DNA of 64,000 nucleotides from NCBI GenBank assembly GCA_965660165.1, contig CBFHYU010000007.1, positions 1-64,000 of the forward strand. Direction: 5' to 3'. The translations under genes and the position numbers were made by a program. The DNA comes from WTJO01 sp965660165 (GTDB lineage Bacteria > Pseudomonadota > Alphaproteobacteria > Puniceispirillales > Puniceispirillaceae). The notes below the pieces were generated by a model. That model worked only from the letters and a program-made list of their open reading frames with translations. It was not told the origin of the DNA and did no database searches. The number at the start of each line of letters is the position of its first letter. Positions within the stretch are counted from its first letter, which is position 1. Below are positions 62,125-64,000 of this stretch, one piece after another.

Positions 62125-64000
62125 ATGCACGCACCAGCAATGTCTTTGATACCAAAAATATTCAATGACTGGTTTGATAGCAGAGGCTGGCAGATTTACC
62201 CGCATCAGCAAGAGATTATATCACAATCTCAACAGGGCAATTCTGTACTTCTGGTTGCCCCCACAGGTTCAGGCAAAACATTATGCGGCTTTCTGCCATC
62301 GCTGATTGCCTTTCACCAACACCCTATTGATAAGGTACATACTATTTATATCTCGCCCCTAAAGGCGCTGGCGGTGGATATTGCCCGCAATCTTGGTGAA
62401 CCTGTTGCTGAAATGGGGCTTGATATACGGATTGAAACACGCACAGGTGATACGCCTGCCAGTAAGCGTGAACGCCAACGAAAATACCCGCCTCATTTCC
62501 TGCTCACAACCCCAGAATCGCTTGAAATTATGCTGGCATGGCCAGAGGCTGACCAGATGTTTGCCTCTGTCAATACTATCATCATTGATGAAATACACGC
62601 GCTTGCTGGCACAAAAAGAGGAGATTTGCTGTCATTATCACTTGCTGCTTTGCGCGCTATTGCTACAAATTCTAGAACCATAGCCCTATCAGCAACCCTT
62701 GCATCACCAGAAGATTTGCTTGACTGGTTAGGCGCATCATCTGGCACGCGGGCGCTTATCCGCCCGTCTCTTGAAACACAAATAGAGCTATCAATATATC
62801 TGCCAGAAGGTGATGATGTGCCATGGGCTGGCCATTCTGCGCTTTATGCGCTGGATGTGATCTACGAGCATATTAAGGCAAACCAGACAAGCCTTATCTT
62901 TGTGAATACACGGGCGCAGGCAGAATTATTATTTCAGGCATTATGGCATATCAATGAAGAATCTCTAAAAATTGGAATTCATCATGGCTCGCTTGATGTA
63001 AGCCAAAGACGGAAAATTGAATCAGCGATGGCAAACGGAGAGCTTGATGCAATTGTTGCCACCTCATCATTAGATCTTGGCATTGACTGGGCAGCGATTG
63101 ATTTGGTGATTCAGGTCGGCGCGCCCAAAGGCACCTCTCGGCTAATGCAACGTATTGGGCGGGCTGGTCATCGTCTGAATGCTACTAGCCGGGCTGTTAT
63201 TATCCCTGCCAACAGGTTTGAGATTTTTGAAGCACTTGCCGCCAAGCTTAATCTGCAACATGCCATTTTAGATCAGTTAGACTTGCCGCAAGGCGGGCTA
63301 GATGTGCTTGCACAACATATAGTCGGACGTGCAGTGGCCGCGCCATTTGACGAAAACAGGCTATTTGATCAAATAACAACAGCTGCCCCCTATCGCCATC
63401 TCGATAGAGCTAGTTTTGACAAGGTGCTGGATTTTGTATCAACAGGCGGTTATGCGCTTGACCATTATCAGCAATTTCACAAGCTGGTGAAAGGGATTGA
63501 TGGGCTGTGGCGCATCGCATCGAACGCTGTGGCAACACGCTGGAAGATGAACATCGGAACAATTGTTGAATCTGCGGTGATGAAAGTAAGGGTGAAAGGC
63601 GGGCCTGTTTTAGGTGAGATTGAAGAATATTTTATCCAAAATCTTAGCGCGGGTGACAGCTTTATCTTTGCAGGGCGGGTGTTAGAATTTACGGGCATTA
63701 CTGCCAATATGGTTGAGGCCAAACCAAGCCAGTCTAGCGAGCCGAAAGTACCTGCCTATGCTGGGGGGCGTCTGCCACTATCACCAGGACTTGCCGACAC
63801 AGTAAGAGGCCTGTTGCATGATCACACCATTACCAAGAATTTGCCGCCGCCTGTCCAACAATGGCTTGCCATCCAACATAAACGTTCTGCCTTGCCGCAC
63901 GCTGACAGGTTGCTTGTTGAAACCTTCCCGCGTGGGGCAAAGCATTACATGGTTTGTTACAGCTTTGCTGGCCGAAATGCGCATCAGACGCTTGGGATGT
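62125..64000 (+). CDS. lhr: Ligase-associated Lhr-type DEAD/DEAH helicase, N-terminal part
   Basis: The frame runs uninterrupted to the end of the window, so at least 625 residues are visible and the 3' end is missing. SF2 motifs in order: Walker A APTGSGKT (45-52), SPLKALAVDIARN, TPESLEI, DEIH (IIIDEIHALAG), ALSATLASP, VNTRAQAELLF, GSLDVSQRRK and RIGRAGH. LLVETFPRGAKHYMVCY near the visible end is typical of the ligase-associated Lhr subgroup. Start ATG 62125 is the first in-frame choice after a stop; an ATG at 62140 is the alternative; neither has a good ribosome site. Confidence 0.93.
   Translation, partial: MHAPAMSLIPKIFNDWFDSRGWQIYPHQQEIISQSQQGNSVLLVAPTGSGKTLCGFLPSLIAFHQHPIDKVHTIYISPLKALAVDIARNLGEPVAEMGLDIRIETRTGDTPASKRERQRKYPPHFLLTTPESLEIMLAWPEADQMFASVNTIIIDEIHALAGTKRGDLLSLSLAALRAIATNSRTIALSATLASPEDLLDWLGASSGTRALIRPSLETQIELSIYLPEGDDVPWAGHSALYALDVIYEHIKANQTSLIFVNTRAQAELLFQALWHINEESLKIGIHHGSLDVSQRRKIESAMANGELDAIVATSSLDLGIDWAAIDLVIQVGAPKGTSRLMQRIGRAGHRLNATSRAVIIPANRFEIFEALAAKLNLQHAILDQLDLPQGGLDVLAQHIVGRAVAAPFDENRLFDQITTAAPYRHLDRASFDKVLDFVSTGGYALDHYQQFHKLVKGIDGLWRIASNAVATRWKMNIGTIVESAVMKVRVKGGPVLGEIEEYFIQNLSAGDSFIFAGRVLEFTGITANMVEAKPSQSSEPKVPAYAGGRLPLSPGLADTVRGLLHDHTITKNLPPPVQQWLAIQHKRSALPHADRLLVETFPRGAKHYMVCYSFAGRNAHQTLGM

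Noticed and set aside
1..64000. Defence systems, prophage, transposons, CRISPR arrays
   Set aside because: No transposase, integrase, phage or Cas gene and no regularly spaced repeats were seen.

Overview
The window looks like core chromosome of a free-living, probably marine, alphaproteobacterium with a moderately AT-leaning genome. I would guess a SAR116-like (Puniceispirillum) lineage, but that is inference. The alphaproteobacterial signs are a CtrA-type regulator with D51, HdaA, a 5-aminolevulinate synthase (Shemin route to haem), EipB, DUF2066 and DUF3553 proteins, a GTTC-N7-GTTC LexA box at recA, and block gene orders known from this class. I see no rRNA, tRNA, insertion sequence, prophage, integron or CRISPR array.

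Layout. 1-7.4 kb: the end of icd, then minus-strand alaS, recA, a 55-residue membrane protein, a small soluble CckA-like kinase and dksA, then plus-strand ctrA. 7.4-14.8 kb: a DUF3553 protein, a two-gene NAD-linked molybdenum formate dehydrogenase (NuoE-NuoF fusion plus catalytic subunit), hemA and hemH. 14.8-22 kb: a leucine/isovalerate catabolic operon (tetR-liuA-liuB-liuD-liuE-liuC) with a promoter and a 22-bp palindromic operator in front. 22-28.5 kb: single genes, namely an HCCA isomerase-like protein, an Fe(II)/2-oxoglutarate oxygenase, eipB, rnd, an atypical SDR, and the DUF2066-hdaA pair. 28.6-31.1 kb: purM-purN, a 43-residue cytochrome-oxidase subunit IV-like peptide, a bidirectional terminator and ndk.

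31.2-44 kb: holC-pepA diverging from lptF-lptG-surA-pdxA-rsmA, converging on the fatty-acid/cell-wall operon fabD-fabG-acpP-fabF-mltG-gmk. lptD, often found between lptG and surA, is missing here. 44.3-55.7 kb: the ribosomal/replication block rpsF-rpsR-rplI, then dnaB-alr-mlaE-mlaF-radA-cvpA-purF-SDR, with an opposing FAH-family gene inserted. 55.6-64 kb: mnmC, a three-gene operon (UPF0260, a 59-residue membrane protein, a DUF2256 zinc-ribbon) and a DNA-damage cluster (ATP-dependent ligase, metallo-beta-lactamase exonuclease, start of an Lhr-type helicase), interrupted by a glutathione S-transferase.

Most of the window is ordinary core genome. The parts most worth a second look are the stripped-down CckA-like kinase at the recA locus near ctrA, the two unannotated small membrane proteins, the missing lptD, the minimal formate dehydrogenase operon, the liu operator, the SDR lacking its Tyr-Lys pair, and two genome-scale oligonucleotide signatures (abundant CTAG and repeated GCGGCCGC octamers).
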